From Warburgia ugandensis (taxonomy: Eukaryota > Streptophyta > Magnoliopsida > Canellales > Canellaceae), in assembly GCA_035236585.1 (NCBI GenBank), contig CP141130.1, forward strand, positions 75,153,944 through 75,217,943: a DNA stretch of 64,000 bases, read 5' to 3'. The notes beneath the pieces were generated by a model. It worked only from the letters and a program-made list of their open reading frames with translations. It did no database searches and was not told the DNA's origin. Made by a program: the position numbers and the translations under genes. This document shows, one piece after another, positions 1-12,900 of the stretch (its first letter is position 1; every line of letters starts with the position of its first letter).

Positions 1-269
1 TGAGCGACACTATACAGTTCTTGGTACTTCATAGTAAAATGAAGTTGCAAAATAGATGAATCAGACTCTTGCAAACTAAGCTAGGAACATGTTGAGCATA
101 GCCAGGCCAACTTAGCATTTCTTGGGAGTGGTAATTATTATAGCTTGTTACTTGGGAAACCATTCTCCTATTATTGCGCTTTCTTGCACAATTGGAGAGG
201 AGATATGGCCTAGGCAACTTCTCAATCACTTATTTCTACTTATGTCAGTTGTGAGCTTATATATGGATT

Positions 270-1176
270 TTTAAGAGTAAAGGACTAAGCTTGTGCAAAG
301 TCCAAAAGATATATTTTTCTTGGCTATGCGATGAGAACAAAGGGATATAAATTATGGAACCCTATTGGCAAAATATTATGAAAACTCCAAACAAAGAAGT
401 GTGAAGTCGAGCTTAAAGATAGCTGGGAGTTTAAACTTAAGTTCACTAGAAGAATTCAAGATCAAATGATGGACACAAAACATCTACAATCATATAACTT
501 TGGAGATGATGCAGATGAAGCATACGACTTGCATGAAGAGCTAGCACTGTAGGGAAATACTCAAAAAGATCAAGGCCAACCTAAAAGGACATTGACACCT
601 CCTATGTGACTTAAGGACTATGTGGCAACCTATGCTTACATCAAAGGAGAATGAACCCAATTCCTACGAGGAAGCATATGACTTTGTAAATGTTATTCAA
701 TGGTATCAGTAGCCAAGGAGGAGGAGATAGAAGCCTTGCACAAAAATAGGACTTGGGAGTTAGTCCTATTACCCAATGAAAAGAAGGCAATTGGTTACAA
801 ATAGGTTTACAAGCTGAAAAAAGATATTAATGGGAATTTCTTTAACAAAATTTTCTTTCTAGTTGTTCATTCAAGTATTATTCCAATATTATTAGGTATG
901 ACAGTTGTGCTTGACATGGACCTAGACTAATTAGATGTAAAAATTGTTTTCTTGCATAGGAATCTTAATAAAAAGATTTACATGACTCAACCTCAATGCT
1001 TTATTGAAGCAGACAAAAAGTATCTAGTTTGTCAACTGACCAAATTGCTTTATGATTTAAAAAAGGTGCTAATTTGTTGGTGCAAGTGATTTGATTCCAT
1101 TGTGAGCTTAAGATTCCTCAGATGTGAAACTAACAATTGTGCCCATATTGTAGTTATGTGTAATGACTTAAATTAC
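270..1176 (+). pseudogene. Degenerate Ty1/copia pol fragment (integrase C-end to reverse transcriptase)
   Basis: Read across several frames, this stretch follows the order of a plant copia polyprotein. Near 300-360 there is an integrase-end motif of the form RYIFLGY...KGYKLWNP. Near 730-830 lies the start of the RT domain (ALHKNRTWELVLLP followed by YKLKK). Near 915-1080 lies RT core sequence (LDVKIVFLH, IYMTQPQCF, CQLTKLLYDLKK), and coding similarity runs on to about 1176. Several stops and frame shifts break it and part of the RT is deleted, so it is dead. The reading stops abruptly where the 3.2-kb LTR at 1177 begins. Remnants of the same kind of element appear after that LTR. The family call is confident; the exact edges are not. 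Confidence 0.8.
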
Positions 1177-4100
1177 TGTGATGGCCCGGGTTCTCACATG
1201 CATTTTTAAAATGCAAACCTAACTCCTAATGCGGGATGCATCCTATTTGAAACCATTTTTATAAAAACAATGCAATGCAGTGAAAAATCTTTTGTTTAAA
1301 TTCATTTTGAAAGACCCTGAGTGTCAATTGCTTTCACAGTAAACAAAGTAGTTTGAAAATTACTATAATCATAAATGTCTTCCCAGGTCTATCCAGTCAC
1401 AGCTCATAGCCCAACTGTAGTAAGTACATGCACATGTCCAAAGGGGTAGAGAGTTTGCTTACATTCAAATTTGTCTCTTCTTCATTTACTTGATTGTAAC
1501 ACCAACATGTCATGGAGTTTCTTCTAATCCTTTTTCAGACTAATCTGTAAAAATAATATATTTGGGGCTAGTATTCCTCATACTCAGTAAGTTATCTGAT
1601 ACTACTATTTTGAAAATACGATAGGCAACATGTATAATTCATGGTGCTTTGTCATGTAAAAGATCAGTGATTCCTTTTTATATAAATATGCATATTTATG
1701 CATAAAACATAAGCTCATTGATGCAAATTCAACCACGTAATATTTTATCGAAATCTAGTATTTCAACAATATAATTTGACTGAAAATCATAGAGTAGAAA
1801 TCCATAGATTCATGTAAGAAGATCTCGGCAAACATATCAAACAACGAGTCAAATCTAATAATCATGAAACTCTTAAAATAGTCATCTTCCAAGGAGATGC
1901 AGTATCATGCTCATGAGTCTCTTGGTGAACACATCATGCAAACCGGTCATGAGTACTTGTATACATCCATCTCAATGCTATATGCATATCGATAACACCA
2001 AAATCATAGGGTCACTATGCTCACGATCAGCACACAGCTGAATCGTGTGGCTCCGGTATCTAGAGACCCACCCACCATAGCCTTTACGGTGATTATGGCT
2101 GTCCTCGAAAGGGTGCTGTAACATCTCCAGCGGTCGTCCCTATTTACCACAGCAGTCAGGGAAGGGACAATGCCTTTTTGGTAGTGATACCATCCATCCT
2201 TTTGGTGGTAGAGGCCAGGAGGCCAACCCCATACATAACAACCTTTCAGCATAGTGCCCACCAGGCTCAATAGCCCAAAAAGCATATATAAATAAATCCA
2301 AATCTCAATCATCGAAATCATACAATTTATGCATTTATTTTCAACCATGCGAGCAATGCATAAAATTAGTTCATGCTAATATCGCATTCAATCTAACCAT
2401 GGCCCTAAAATGATTAAATCTAACCATCTAATAGCATGTAGATCATTTACATCAAAATAAAGAAATAACTTAGTATTGATCCTATAATCATGTCATAAAT
2501 TAAAGTTAAAATGAATCTAATAATTAAATAAAATCATATTAATCAATTTACATTATTAGAGGCTTTTAATATGATCCAACCACTATATCTTAAGTCCTTC
2601 CTTAGATTTATGGTTTTTACTTCATTATAGGCTCAAAGATCATCTTCACATGTTTTTGTTATAATTGATCAATGATCTTACTAGATCTCATCATTATTAA
2701 CTCCATCCAACCCATTCATAGGGTTTGATCATGCTTGATCTTACTAATCAAGAAAGTTCCTTTACAAATTTTATGTTACTTCTACTATAAAGGGTAAATT
2801 TCTTAATTTATCATAGATTTGTCATATTAAACCCTCAATTTCACATATTCTTATCATTATAACATAAATAGATCAGATCCTTAAAGTTTGATCATCTTAG
2901 ATCTTCAAGATCATTGAAGTAAGAATCTTATTTTCTTTAAACAGAAAGTTTCTTGCGATATTTCTTAAATTTTATTATTTCATATGAAATTAGACATCAT
3001 AAGCTTTCCATAGCTTCTTTTCGCCCGTGATTTGGAGCTCAAATGACTCCAAAATTCAAGTTTGAAGTTCATAATCGTTTTAATGGTCCATATTTGATTT
3101 GGCCATTTGAACAGGACAAAACTGACGGAACCAGTAGTCCCACCCTGTTTTACCGGTGACCACTGATGAAAACGGGGCGGTGACCTGTAAATGGTGAGAC
3201 GATCTAGATTGGACCGTCAAATCACCATCCCTCTTTTCTCCTTCAAATTGGGCCATCATATCTCCACTAAATTGGCTGTTATTTCATACCTAGGGGTTTT
3301 GAACCCTTCTAAATCTATTGGATTGCTCAGATTTTTTATCTAAGCCCTCCATGATGTACATATGGTGGGTTTTTCACTGGAACTTAATTTTCCAAAACAT
3401 TAACAGAAAATCAAATCCAGTGAAGTTAAAAATATAAAAAATGACATAAATTGAATATTGGATGATATCCTCTTACCTAATTTTCTCAGAATTGATCAAT
3501 TGATACCAAAATAAATAAATCCTCGTTGTATGCCATAACACACCAAATAAATCTTGATTTGTCTTCTTTTGTTTGTTGAACTGTTGGATCATGAAATTAC
3601 TTTTGGGCTTTTGTAGATCAGGGAATTTAAAACAATATGGACGGTGGGATTTGTGAAATTTGACCTGAAATGGAGTGGCTACTTGAACTTAGGACTCTTG
3701 GTACTATGTTAGAGAGAGGAGAGAGAAAGAGGGAAAAAGAGAGAGATTGGGGAAGATGGGGGAGGAGTTTTGCTCTAATTTTTCAAGGGAGTCTAGGGGA
3801 TTTTGTGGTAAAGTTGTGAAAATTTTTCAGAATTATTTATAGGCAATTTTTTGAATTTTAAATTAAATTTTCATAAAAATCTCATTCTTTTTATTATTTT
3901 ATTTATGGGTGGAGTTTCCACCTCCACCTTTTCCTCCACTACAATTTGGTAGTGCATTTCTCAATTATTGTTGCTTTCAGAACATTAGCCTACTTTGTGG
4001 GCCCCACTTTCATGTGAAAAGACTGTTTTGCCATTTTATTCATAAAAATGAATATTATTTATCTAAACTCGAATTTTAGTACATTCAATGGCGCCGGAAT

Positions 4101-4416
4101 CGATTTTTCGAGTACCTTCCAGTTTTTTTAGTACATTCCAAATATTCAAATTTTAAATCTTGGTTATGGGTAAAAATGACCATTTTACCCTTTTATGTAA
4201 AAAATTGAGATTTTTCATTCTAACTCAGAATTTAACGAAATTAGTGTTATTTGATTCGATTTTTTGTGTATATTCTTAATTTCTAAGTTTCTACTCATGA
4301 TTTAATCTCTATGAAAAGATATTTGCTTTTAACCTAATATTTCAACTCTAGTCTTCTGAAATTTCATACTTTCATTGATTTTCTCAAATCAATTTATAAA
4401 AATTGGGGTTATTACA
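1177..4416 (+). mobile_element. Long LTR (probably solo), about 3.2 kb, same family as 59107-63033
   Basis: The stretch begins TGTGATGGCCCGGG and ends GGGGTTATTACA, the TG...CA ends of a plant LTR. Its closest relative here is the LTR at 59107-63033. The two share matching ends and a clearly homologous block (2036-2275 against 60053-60282) containing CTCGAAAGGGTGC and GAGGCCA motifs. No primer site follows the 3' end and no internal domain is attached, so it looks like a solo LTR. It lies inside copia RT coding sequence. I could not find a convincing target duplication (ATTAC before, ATAAG after). LTRs this long occur in Del/Tekay-like Ty3 elements, but that assignment is inference. Confidence 0.65.
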
Positions 4417-4920
4417 ATAAGTCTATGAGAACGTGTTGGAAGAGTATGATCGGGTTACGGTTATTATTTCGATTGCTATATGTTGGAGATCCAAGAGATC
4501 ATCCAAACATGCAGACATCGTTCAACACATCAACAAAGGAACTGACACAGCAGACTCGGCACAACAATCATACATTTTGATCATTATCCTCTGACTAATC
4601 AAATACAACGAAACTTGATCTAGCAACTCAATTTCTTGTTAAGCTATCTGCCGTAGCATTACGAGATCACCTCCCAACAACAAACTTAATCTGCCTATTG
4701 CGCAGTAGATAAGCAATCACGTTAACGGGCTCCTCTGTGATGACATGGCTAGTGCAGGAAGTAGGTTTCTTTGTTAAGGTGCCAAAGTTGATATGTGGCG
4801 ATATCTTGGCTGTTGCAGCCTCCAATATATGGCCGTTTAATTCATGGACCAGCCAATGGATGCACATAATGGATGTACATACTTTCCATGCGTACAGTAG
4901 GATGAAACTTAAATACCACT
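4417..4920 (+). pseudogene. Probable continuation of the degenerate copia element (RT YxxD-like site and RNase H)
   Basis: After the LTR, positions 4476-4490 read L-Y-V-G-D, resembling a mutated copia YVDD site. An open frame at 4737-4934 (65 codons) resembles a copia RNase H domain: WLVQEV, then LICGDILAVAASN, then a MDVHTF segment where the family has a KHIExDVHF block. Similarity is weak and the middle is not aligned. Copia origin is inferred from this and from the copia fragment directly upstream of the LTR. Confidence 0.4.
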
Positions 4921-7199
4921 TCATGGATAAGTAAATAGAAGTTTGTTGTTACATCACCAAACAGCTTTAAAAGGAAACCATTTAGCTTGACTAGTTCCCC
5001 ATTGAGATGGTAGTAAGGGATCGACGTTTTGCATCAGACTAACAGGTCTCAAGTAAGAAACTTGTTAAGCTCTTCAACGTCATGACCCGTCTCTGTCTGG
5101 ACTACCCGCAGTGGGGAAACTTTCCTTACCAAAAGATAACATGGTCACAAAATTATCCTAAGTGAAATCTCCCAAGTTTCCATGTCTATCATGGAAGATG
5201 GTCGATGCTGCAGTAATCTGGAAAATCAATCCTCATACCTAGAGAATACTAAAACTGGAATGTTGTATTCTTCGAACAATCATGATCAGAAGGTGAAGCG
5301 TCATTGCAGATGAAGTGAAGATTCAAGTAGGAGACGATGGATCTTATTTTGCATCCCTTGAGCAAGTTAAAGAGGCATCGACAGATTTCCAAATTTCAGC
5401 AATGGCACGCAATGGTGGGCACATATGGATTTGAGCTCTTAGAAAGGCCCAAAATTGTTTCATCGTGGAATACTTCTCTCTGTGGAGTCTCTCTTGTTCT
5501 CTCTCAAGGTTCATCTGGACCACAGAGTTTTCTGTTTCAGTTGATCTGTATCTAGGCTTCAGGCTTTCACCAGGAATGAGTACATTCGAGCCTATGTCCT
5601 CTCTTGTCCGCTATATGCTTAAACTTGGCTGATAGGAATCTTCGTGCTTCAATCCTAGTTAAGGCGGCACTTGAATGATGTTTGATATTCTCAGCCATCT
5701 GATATCCTCAGTCGATTGCTATTGTGGACTTTCTTTAATTACCAGAGAAGAAGAAGAAGAATGTAAGAGTTCCCACGCTAAACCTGTCTTCATTTGGTCG
5801 TCCATCTTTGATGTCAGTCAATCATAGGAGTGGATAGTTGGTAAACAGTAACTTGGTATCAACAGACAAAAACAAATATATTACTCTTAAATGGAGGAAA
5901 ATACCTGAAACCATGGTCCTACGTGAGAGAGACCCAAGAGAAGAAAGTATAAGAAAAGGACGGCAATGGATGCTGATTTTCTAAACCTCATCATTTCTTC
6001 GGACTTTTAAAGTTGTTTGAGAGATTAAACGGGTTCAGACCGAGAGAAGGCAAAGAACTAAATAATTGCAAGGCTACAGTTTTAGGAATCCACACAATGA
6101 AGAGATGGTCCATTCATTGATTACACATAGGTAGATGATATACAAGGTACACTAAGGCAAAGCCTAACCTTAAGGTGAAGAAATCAGAAAATGGGAAGGA
6201 TATTCAGTACGAGAAAAATCACATTCATAAAGGAATAACAGGTGGGTTAACATGGATTTGCTATTAAGAGTGTGTTTCCGAGAGGGAATACTCTCTCACA
6301 TGCACAAGTTCTTGTAGTTTCGTTCACAATTCTTGTTATATCCAACAAAAAAGAAAAAAAAATGAAGAGCAAGTACTAAAAAATAAGTGGGCGAACGTAT
6401 CATTTCCTTAGCGTGAAAATTTGCTTTCCGAAAGAGAAAAAGGCTAACCACACGAGTAAGGGGAAGTGCGTATTCCAAGTGATTTCCATCAGCGTCCCAG
6501 AAGTTATACTCGCCTTGAGAGGGAAAAGAAGTCCATGCCCTTCCTTTCTCAGGCTTGATGAATCTTTTTTGCAGGTCTAAGCTGTTCATCATATTCTTCG
6601 TACAAAAAATATGCAACCTAACAAAAATCAATGCATTTTGATGATCTTAACTACTTGTTTTTTTATCTTTGAAATATTTATTAAAAAATAAGTATTTGCT
6701 ATTTTTTTGTCATGAAAATAATAAGCTAAAAGCATTTAATGAATATGAAATTCGATCTCTAGTTTATCTAAACCATTCAAAATATGATGAATAGCGTAGC
6801 TCTATAGAACAAAACTTCACCACACTTGAGAAAAAGTGCATGAACTTCTCTCTCAAAAGTGTGTATACCTTCTCTTTCCATCTGTTTTGATAATGTTTTA
6901 GGAGCTGCAGAGCAAACCATTGGTCAGTGCTAGAGATAGAATTTATGGTGGTTCTGTCTGTGGGCAGTTGCGTAATGAGAGAAATCAAAGGCTGTCGAGA
7001 GAGAGCCTCCCCTCCGTGACCCTAAGGAACTCTGTCAAACCAGTGAATGCCCTCTCAACTTCCTGTCTTAACTCCATCAGGACCACCAAACTTCAATGAG
7101 AATATATTCCCCATTTTAAAGTGCTCTCTTTAACCAAGAGACAGAAGATGCACTTGCACTGTGGGAGTCACAAGACCACATCATCAGCAATGGTTAGAC
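4921..7199. other. Unassigned sequence with two short exon-like frames
   Basis: No complete gene or transposon is recognised here. Two short open stretches look more coding-like than their surroundings: 5297-5434 on the plus strand and about 6440-6595 on the minus strand. Both are described in the findings. A short GAA-type microsatellite lies near 5745-5762. The rest shows no repeat or gene I can name. Confidence 0.4.
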
Positions 7200-7452
7200 T
7201 GTTAGTGATGGGTCCATACCCATGACACCTGCAAAGACAAAACACGGAAGCCAATATTCAGTGCAGTAAAATTGGAAATCAGCACTGAAAGAACATTAAA
7301 AAATGGGCACCAAATGAACAGTCAAAATTGGCAAGCAAAAACTATGAAGATCTACTGCGCTGTAGATCTTGACAATCAGATCATCCAAACCCTATATATA
7401 GGGGACGATCCGATCTCTTCTTGTATGGGTGTAAAAGGCAGATCAATTGATC

Positions 7453-7512
<60 letters not shown>

Positions 7513-7708
7513 TCAAGTGAGGATCTGGTTGTGATCCTCCTCCTCCATTGTAATCTGCTTCATTTAGTGACTATTTTCTTTTTCCCCTATGGACGTAGGC
7601 CAGATCAGGCTGAACCACATAAAATCTTTGTGTTATCTCTTTGGTGTGTGTTTGTGTTTCTCTCAGTCTCAAATTCCTAGATCTAACCAATAGATCTGGA
7701 TCGCTACA
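7200..7708 (+). mobile_element. LTR of an LTR retrotransposon, 5' copy, followed by a primer site
   Basis: The stretch starts TGTTAG and ends GCTACA, giving TG...CA ends, and is followed one base later by a primer-binding site. A TATA-like CCTATATATAGG lies near 7390 and a long GA tract sits downstream of it, where the transcribed leader would be. No gag or pol and no matching 3' LTR follow, so only the 5' end of the element survives. The primer type suits Ty1/copia or Ty3. The left boundary is less certain than the right. Confidence 0.6.
7454..7507. repeat. (GA)n microsatellite
   Basis: About 27 uninterrupted GA units inside the LTR leader. Confidence 0.97.
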
Positions 7709-7709
7709 A

Positions 7710-7720
7710 TGGTATCAGAG
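7710..7720 (+). promoter_or_regulatory. Primer-binding site for initiator tRNA-Met
   Basis: TGGTATCAGAG matches the complement of the plant initiator tRNA-Met 3' end, the usual minus-strand primer of plant LTR retrotransposons. It sits directly after the LTR end at 7708. Confidence 0.75.
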
Positions 7721-9849
7721 TTGCGCATCCTTAATAGCGGTATAAGAGCTCCCAACAGTTAGGTTTCTCGTAGCACCAGATCTTACCAATGTGGAAGAAC
7801 TGTTCTTTTGTTTATCTATTTATTTGCAGTTAATACACATGCATGGGCAGATAGTTACGCACAAAATATTGTAGATTCATCCATTCCTCTGACTTCGTAA
7901 CCCCTCCTTTTACATAATGGGACCTAGCGTGTTTGATCCTATCAATTCATCTGATTTTTCTAAAATTGTATTACGAATAACCCAAAAATCACAACAGTTG
8001 GACCCTCAGAGCATCTAAAAAATGAGGAATATGGAACGTTATTTACACGAAGTTTTAGACCATCCACGTTCAATTACCAAATTATACTAGATAAGTAATG
8101 CTAAGGCCATCTAGCATAGTTGGTCTCAAACAACAAGATGACTTTCCTTGTTATGCTTAGTCGGACGCTTGAGATGACACTTTCTCCCTTACTGAGGAGA
8201 TTTGAAGCAGATTTAGGAATTAAGATAGTAAGTTTTACTAGTTTGCTTCATAATATTTCACTAAAAAAGAAAAATTATACTTGATGCCAGAGGAATTCAA
8301 AGAACCGATTGAATCAATTACAAGGAAGAATTTTAATCTTTGTTTGGGAAAAGAAAAAAAGGAATGCTGGTATAAAGCATGACATCACCTCAACAATGCT
8401 AAAGTACCCCCTCTTTTCTATGGTGGGCCCCATATAACATTGAACCAAGCCATTCATATGACACACCTAAAGAAAAAAGTTATTAGCATCCAAGAAAGGT
8501 GCTTTCATCTTGCTAGATCGTAAGATCAGAAGATCTCAAGAAGAAATGGTTTGCATTCAGTGAACTAAAACAAAATTTGCTGGAAGCCAGTAACTTCTTT
8601 TTGGAATTATTGTTTGCGCCATGTGACATCCAAATTCAGGTGTATTTGTGCAGAGAGAGAGAGAGGCAAAACTCAAAAATTGGGCCAATGGTCTAACATA
8701 GCTTTAGAATGAAAATTTGACGAATGCAAGGCTGACTGGCCCTAAGTTAGCCTTGGCAGAAGTGCCCAAAATTTGCCATTAAGTGAGCCTACCTTTGAAT
8801 GGGCGCTTTGACTGTGGTAGCTAGTAAACATAAATTCACAATGATTGGATGGCTCTAGCATCATAAAAATGATGTTTCCCATACTTGAATTTACACCGTT
8901 ACTATACAATTTCTAATCGGCGGTTTTTTGTAACAAAAAGTATATTTTTTCAGATGCTAAAACTATCCAATCTTCATGCTGTTTAAACTACTAGTTATCC
9001 AGATCCAAACAATGAGATGAACAGGTCAGATAATTCAAAAGGTAAGCCCTCTAATGCCCAATGTTGGGTGCTTCGGGCTAAGGCCAATTTAGGACCTCCA
9101 GTAGCATTCCTGGGCCCTGTATGATGAGAAGGTTTATAAAATCTAGTTCGTATGATTTATAATGTGGCTTCTAGTGGCAGTTTCCCTGTGGTATCTGGCA
9201 ATTTGTATACTGAAGACAACAGTAAGGTGTCAGTTCTCGTATGAGAAAGGGGATGCCACCAACTTGAAAGACAATTTTCACCAAACATAAAAGACAACAA
9301 TATCCCGATCAATCCATTTCCTTCTTCAAGCACCACCAAGTAAACAGACAACACAGGCACGCATGCACGCAAACATACAGACACGAGAGAGAGCTGAGTC
9401 CCTGGTTACCTATTACATGCGTCATGGGAGATCCAATAAATTTTGTAAAAGGGTAGCCGTTTTGCAGAGTTTTGATCAATCAGAACTGTCTTTTTACCAT
9501 TGATCCAAACCGTGTGCGGATTAGACATGGACTAGCAAATGATAGCAACATTAACCAATGGCGATCGAGATTTGCTCCCCTGGATCTCCTGCTAATATAC
9601 ACTGAAGGCCAGGCAGGTTACTAGAGTTTTGTGACTTCGAATCCAAATGACTCTTGATTGTTTTGGGCTTCCGATTTTGGGAAAAATAAATTCGAAGATT
9701 ACCTGTCACTTAGCTTTTAGATATCTGGATTTACCTCTAGACACTAGAATGTGGGCTTGTTATATATTGATTAGTAAATGAATTTCTCTTTTCCACACTG
9801 ACCAATTTCTTAAAATACACACCTATATACATTGGATCAAGCGAAAGAA
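7721..9849. other. 3' flank of the P4H1 gene, no further gene seen
   Basis: Low-complexity A+T-rich sequence with a short GA run near 8652. The P4H1 3' UTR must lie in the upper part, below 9850, but I see no AATAAA on the minus strand close to the stop codon, so the poly(A) site is not placed. No gag or pol follows the primer site at 7710. Confidence 0.4.
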
Positions 9850-9957
9850 TCAACTGACAGTTCTCTGCCTCATCCATTTCGTTGCTGACCACTTCTCTCC
9901 CTGTAAAACTTCACATCCTCCATGAATACTGCTGGGGTCTGATGTCCCGTCCAGCCC
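9850..9957 (-). CDS. P4H1: P4H1 exon 12 (distal His, 2-oxoglutarate Lys, stop)
   Basis: 108 bases including TGA, encoding GLDGTSDPSSIHGGCEVLQG then EKWSATKWMRQRTVS. H263 is the third iron ligand and K273 binds 2-oxoglutarate. The acceptor is CTTTGCAG. Confidence 0.97.
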   Translation of the reverse strand, partial: GLDGTSDPSSIHGGCEVLQGEKWSATKWMRQRTVS

Positions 9958-12900
9958 CTGCAAAGAACAGAACGGATTATTCATAAGTTGCAGTATCTCT
10001 CTCTTTTTGACTGATGAGAGCAAACTACTTTCGAGCAAGACATGGCTGGTAATATCAAAGAAAAGTAAAAGGGAAACAAACCATGCTCCAGAAAAGCACT
10101 GCATCTCCTTTCTTTGGTTTTATGCACACCCCCTTAACTTTCCTCCCTCCACAACTACATAGCCCATCTCCTGCCTGATTATTTGCAATTTAAGATAAAC
10201 AGCCAAATAAAGATTCAGCAAAAGTAACGGACTGTAGTATTATATAAGAAATGAATAACATCAGAAATTATACCAAAGCTCAGCATAAAAGAGAGAAACT
10301 TCAGATGTATTAATTAAAGGGCACACTGTCCACTAAATAGTTATTTGAAGGGCATAACCTAACAAAGGGTGCTTTGGAAACAAAGCTCAAAGAACGGCAC
10401 CTAGAATGAAGAGTATGATACCTTGATTGCTGTATAGAGCCTGCTTATCATATCCAAAAGAGCATAATATGTTGATACAGGTGTGGCTACTGCACCTAGA
10501 GAATGGCTGAACTAATCATTATACTTCAAATTTAATGCACTGTTATCAATGCATGAAAATTCTCATGATAATGGATTCCGTTTCGGTATTCACATCCTTG
10601 AACTTCAAAAATCCTGACCAATATGTCCTCTGCCATATCCATACCCATATTCATATGTGGAATCATAAGTAGGTGTATGCTTACCATGTGCACTTGCTTC
10701 TTCATACATTATTGGAAACAGAGATTTTACACAAGGTTGTAACCTTAATCACACATGAAGTATGAATAAATACCAATTCAAGTATTTGGAAGACTGATTC
10801 ACCTTTTAATTTTAGAGACAACAAAGGAAAGTGGTGAAAGAATTAAAAGAGAGAACTGAGATAATACTTCTAGAAATCAGCAAATTGTGCTGTAAGTGGT
10901 TATCTGTTATGTACTAGGCATCATAGGCTAGTAGCAACTACTAAAAGTAAGGATAAAGTGGAAAGTTAAGCTGCAAAGATCTCAAATCAGAGGTAAAGCA
11001 TCATAATATAATAAAAACCTGACGTCTTGACATCACTAAGGTTCTTTGTAAGTGTATACTTCACCTTTTGGAAGATAAAATGGAACATCTCTCTCATAGT
11101 CCATTCCTTAGCCAAACCACATAAGAAATCAAGAGGAATACAAATATGATACTTCATCAAATTGAATGGAAGAGTTCTTCAAAGAAACATCTTTCTCATA
11201 ATCCATCCCTTAGTGAAACCTCAGAAGAAATCAAGAGGAAACAGATGTCACCTCAATCATCAAGCCAAAGGTACTGATCTCTAAAGTCATTGAATTCATA
11301 TAAAATACCAAGAATACATAACTGTTCACACGAACTATTAGACTAGGGGTGGCAAAATATGACACGACACGAACCCAACACGAATTTAGCGGGTTTGGGT
11401 CGAGTCTTATCGTGTTTGTGTCGTTTTTGGGTCAACCCGAAAATGACACGCCAAAAATCGTGTCGTGTTCGGGTCAATCAACGTGACCCATCGTGTTGAC
11501 CTGTTTGACACGCTACCTATTTATTTATTGTGAACTACTAGTAATATAGGACGGTTCATTTGGAACAGTCTTATATTACAACATGATATGTAATATAGGA
11601 CGGTTCATCTGGAACCGTCTTATATTACAACATGCTATGTAATATAGGACGGTTCATTTGGAACCGTCCTATATGTAGCATGTAATATAGGATGGTTCCT
11701 CTGGAACTGTCCTATATTGTAACTCTTATATGGTTATATGGTAGCATCTAATATAGGACGGTTCCTTGACGGTTCCTTTGGAACCGTCCTATATTGTAAC
11801 TCTTATATGGTTATATGGTAACTCTTACAGTAACATCTAATATAGGACAGTTCCTTTGGAACCATCCTATATTGTAACTCTTATATGGTTATATGGTAAC
11901 TCTTATGGTAACATCTATTGTAACTCTTATATGGTTATATGGTAACAGGTAATATGGAACCATCCTATATTGAATAAATAGGCAACCAAATTCGCCATGT
12001 AGCTGTTTGGATATGGAAAGGTTCATAATGCACCTGGAGCAGTGGTACAGCTTGGGACTTGGGGCATGATGACGGCGATTGGACGGACTTGGGGCCTTTA
12101 AGCAGCCAACCAGATCTTCTAGTTCCTGCGATGCTCAGCTGCATTATGAACCTTTCCAGCTGATAGCAGTAGTACAGCTATTAGTAGTATAGGCGATGCG
12201 CCAAAAAGAACAAATAGGCAGCCAAATTCGCCAATATGATAGCAGTAGTACAGGCGGTACTCCAGCTACATTATGAACCTTTTCATATCCAAACAACTAC
12301 CGAATAGCAAAGATTTTGGGTTGTTTAAGTGAGGTGACGGCGATTGGACGGACTTGGGGCCTTTGCGCAGCCAACCAGATCTTCCGGTTTCTTCTCAATA
12401 TCTTTTGTATGAAGTCAGTATACCTCCGCCTAATCAAGTGTCCCTACAATAATAGACCTGTGTTATCTGAATTTATCTTTTGTCACGCCATAATTTTTAT
12501 ATTAGAGCAGTAATATAGGATGGTTCTTCTAAAACTGTCCTATATTATTATATTATTTATTTAATTGTGTTATACGAGTCGTGTCGTGTCAACTCGTTTA
12601 ATAATCATGTTGTGTTTGGGTTACGGATTTTTGACACGATTATTATGTGGGTCGTGTTCGTGTCGACCTAAACTTGAAGCGTGTCGTGTTCGTGTGAACA
12701 CAAACACGACCCGCCAACCCGAATTGCCAGGCCTATATTAGACTCTAAAAGACTCTTAAACCTTACTGCTGGTCCAGGCTTGTTCCTAATTAAACAAATC
12801 TAACAGTTGACTAGAAATATAAAGTATTCTGATCATTAAACTTGCACTAATTTCTGAAGCACAAAATGAGCGAGGCATGAAGAATCTAAACCACAATCAA

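Larger units (their letters stand above)
11344..12735. mobile_element. Non-autonomous hAT-type DNA transposon, 1392 bp
   Basis: The termini are TAGGGGTGGCAA and TTGCCAGGCCTA, inverted repeats differing at two bases and typical of plant hAT elements. The element is flanked by a perfect 8-bp target duplication TATTAGAC (11336-11343 and 12736-12743), the hAT signature. Both subterminal regions are packed with ACACGAC/GTCGTGT motifs, possible transposase binding sites. No transposase frame is present. Inside lie a tandem palindrome array (11541-11975) and a nested inverted repeat (11999-12300). It sits in P4H1 intron 10. Confidence 0.92.

Noticed and set aside
1172-4421. ATTAC as a target duplication for the 1177-4416 LTR
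   Set aside because: The downstream ATTAC (4411-4415) is part of the LTR end itself (GTTATTACA); the true right flank ATAAG does not match.
7272-7520. 82-codon frame ending in an Arg-Glu run
   Set aside because: The run is the (GA)n tract in the LTR leader, not a protein.
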